Source: Halocaridina rubra
Lineage: Eukaryota > Arthropoda > Malacostraca > Decapoda > Atyidae
Assembly (NCBI GenBank): GCA_037179515.1
Contig: JAXCGZ010001894.1
Coordinates: 159,501 to 223,500, forward strand
Direction: 5' to 3'
DNA: 64,000 nucleotides
The first letter of the stretch is position 1. Every line of letters starts with the position of its first letter. This document shows positions 62,675-64,000 of the stretch, piece after piece. The translations under genes and the position numbers were made by a program. Below the pieces are notes generated by a model. The model worked only from the letters and a program-made list of their open reading frames with translations. It made no database searches and had not been told where the DNA came from.

Positions 62675-64000
62675 ATGATTAATACTTGTGCAGAGAAATT
62701 AGTCAGTAAGGGTTCAGTAAATAGTGGGTCAAATAACTGGGAGTCTAAGGATAAGAACCATTTGTTACATAGAACAAATATTAACAAAAAGAATAGCCAC
62801 AAGAAGGGTGAAGCTAGAGAAAGTTTAAAAGTATATTATACAAATAGCCGTAGTTTAGGTAACAAGATAGAAGAACTGAGAGCCATAGTATGTAGTGAGA
62901 GACCGGATATAATATGCATTAGTGAAAGTTGGATTAAATTAGAAAGCAAACACCTTAAAGCTGAGTACATAATTACAGGATATAAACTTTATAATGCTGA
63001 TCGTAGTGCAGATAAAAGAGGGGGAGGGGTAATTATGTATATTAAAGATAGCCTCAGAAGCTGCATTAAGTCTGGAATTAAGACAAATCTAAATTCAGAA
63101 ACCTTATGGGTTGAAATTAAAAATAATATAGAAAGTCTAGTTGTAGGAGTAGTCTACAGACCACCTGATCTAGATAATATAGAGTCGCAAGTTATATACG
63201 ATGAAATTTCTAAAGTGAGCAGGTCAAATAGAGTTTGCATTGTAGGCGATTTTAATTTTAGACATATTAACTGGGAAACCATAACAGGTGATAGTAGCTC
63301 TAAGGAGTTTTTGGAAGTAGTAGAAGACAATTTCCTTTCTCAGCATGTACATGAAGCAACACGGGGGGTGAATACACTAGATTTAGTTCTTAGTAATAGA
63401 GAGAATATGGTTACAAATTTAGAAGTTGGTGAAAAATTGGGCAACAGTGACCATGATTCCATTAGATTTAACATAATTTTCAAGGAAACTATAAAGGAAA
63501 ATAAGAATATTGTTCCAAACTTTAGAGCAGGAGATTTTGAGGGCTTAAAAACTAAATTATCTAATGAGGTATGGGAAGGGATTTCTGGGGTACAGATGTG
63601 GGTAGTTAATCCAGCAGGTCAGGTCGCAGGTAGCGGATTACCCCGAAATTTGGGTACCACATGCCAAGGATTATCACAAGATAAGATCAATACATTAAAT
63701 TCTCTCACAGGAAAGAACAGCAGCCCGTCAGTTAATATAAATTTGGATGAGGAATATAACAATTTTGTCATGACTCTTAAGAATAGTCAGAGAGACTATA
63801 TTCCCATGAAACATTGCAGATCAAGAAAAAATGACCCTAAATGGATGAACAATAGAATAAAGAATCTTATAGGTATTAAAAGAGGAATATACAGGAAACT
63901 AAAAAGAGGTGAAGAGCAGGTGAGGCAGCAATATATACAGTTAAACAGGGAAGTTAAAAAGATAGTTAGAGAGTCGAAAAGAAAATACGAAGTTCGAATA
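62675..64000 (+). CDS. CR1-like LINE ORF2, endonuclease and start of linker, open to the window edge
   Basis: From ATG 62675 the frame stays open for 442 codons to the right edge. An APE-type endonuclease is visible: YYTNSRSLGNKIEELR, PDIICISESWIK (catalytic Glu), DKRGGGVIMYIKDS, VVGVVYRPP, CIVGDFNFRHINW, TLDLVLSN and KLGNSDHDSIRF (catalytic Asp-His). A basic linker follows. RT would lie beyond the window. The frame may begin further upstream, because there is no stop between it and the end of ORF1. Different from the N family (GDFNFRHINW against GDFNHKEIDW). The open frame suggests a young or intact copy. Confidence 0.88.
   Translation, partial: MINTCAEKLVSKGSVNSGSNNWESKDKNHLLHRTNINKKNSHKKGEARESLKVYYTNSRSLGNKIEELRAIVCSERPDIICISESWIKLESKHLKAEYIITGYKLYNADRSADKRGGGVIMYIKDSLRSCIKSGIKTNLNSETLWVEIKNNIESLVVGVVYRPPDLDNIESQVIYDEISKVSRSNRVCIVGDFNFRHINWETITGDSSSKEFLEVVEDNFLSQHVHEATRGVNTLDLVLSNRENMVTNLEVGEKLGNSDHDSIRFNIIFKETIKENKNIVPNFRAGDFEGLKTKLSNEVWEGISGVQMWVVNPAGQVAGSGLPRNLGTTCQGLSQDKINTLNSLTGKNSSPSVNINLDEEYNNFVMTLKNSQRDYIPMKHCRSRKNDPKWMNNRIKNLIGIKRGIYRKLKRGEEQVRQQYIQLNREVKKIVRESKRKYEVRI

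Overview
Eukaryotic nuclear DNA: spliced genes with GT/AG introns, and large amounts of (TA)n, (TAA)n and other microsatellites mixed with Tigger/pogo DNA transposons, CR1-like and RTE-like LINEs, a Gypsy LTR element and tRNA-related SINEs. This mixture, together with the SINE core 'GTCGACTAAA..GGGGCAAGGGGACTGGGAATC', suggests an arthropod, most likely a decapod crustacean. The lineage is an inference; no sequence here proves it.

Three host genes can be assembled exon by exon, with splice phases that agree at every junction. (1) Plus strand, 732-13472: the last five exons of an AGTPBP1/Nna1-like cytosolic carboxypeptidase (M14 family, tubulin deglutamylase type), cut off at its 5' side by the window edge. 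(2) Minus strand, 31523 down to 18705: a six-exon gene for a roughly 1176-residue type I membrane protein with a signal peptide, a long Ser/Thr- and N-glycosylation-site-rich ectodomain, one transmembrane helix and a short basic tail. (3) Plus strand, 49765-60541: a four-exon gene for a 683-residue type I membrane protein with a signal peptide, a Pro/Lys/Gln-rich stalk containing a 39-residue repeat, one transmembrane helix and a 47-residue Tyr/acidic tail. I do not recognise the families of genes 2 and 3. They are divergently transcribed, about 18 kb apart, with similar domain layout.

Layout: 1-13.5 kb carboxypeptidase exons, with introns holding SINEs, a TIR MITE family and three Tigger-type elements embedded one after another in (TA)n. 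13.5-18.7 kb: convergent intergenic DNA with MITEs and local duplications. 18.7-31.5 kb: gene 2; its 7-kb first intron holds a 4.1-kb Tigger element with an expanded 200-bp repeat array, a SINE and a patch of LINE sequence. 31.5-49.7 kb: intergenic transposon cluster with a (TA)n locus containing palindromic spacers, four CR1-like LINE fragments head to tail on the minus strand, a 4.5-kb Gypsy element with 182-bp LTRs, and a fifth LINE fragment on plus. 49.7-60.5 kb: gene 3; its last intron holds a sixth CR1-like copy with ORF1, an RTE-like LINE and an unexplained antisense exon-like frame. 62.4-64 kb: another CR1-like element (end of an SGNH-type ORF1 and the start of ORF2) running off the edge.

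No prokaryotic operon, CRISPR array or confident tRNA/rRNA gene was seen. All transposon reading frames examined carry frameshifts, stops or truncation, except the partial ORF2 at the right edge, which is open as far as it can be read.
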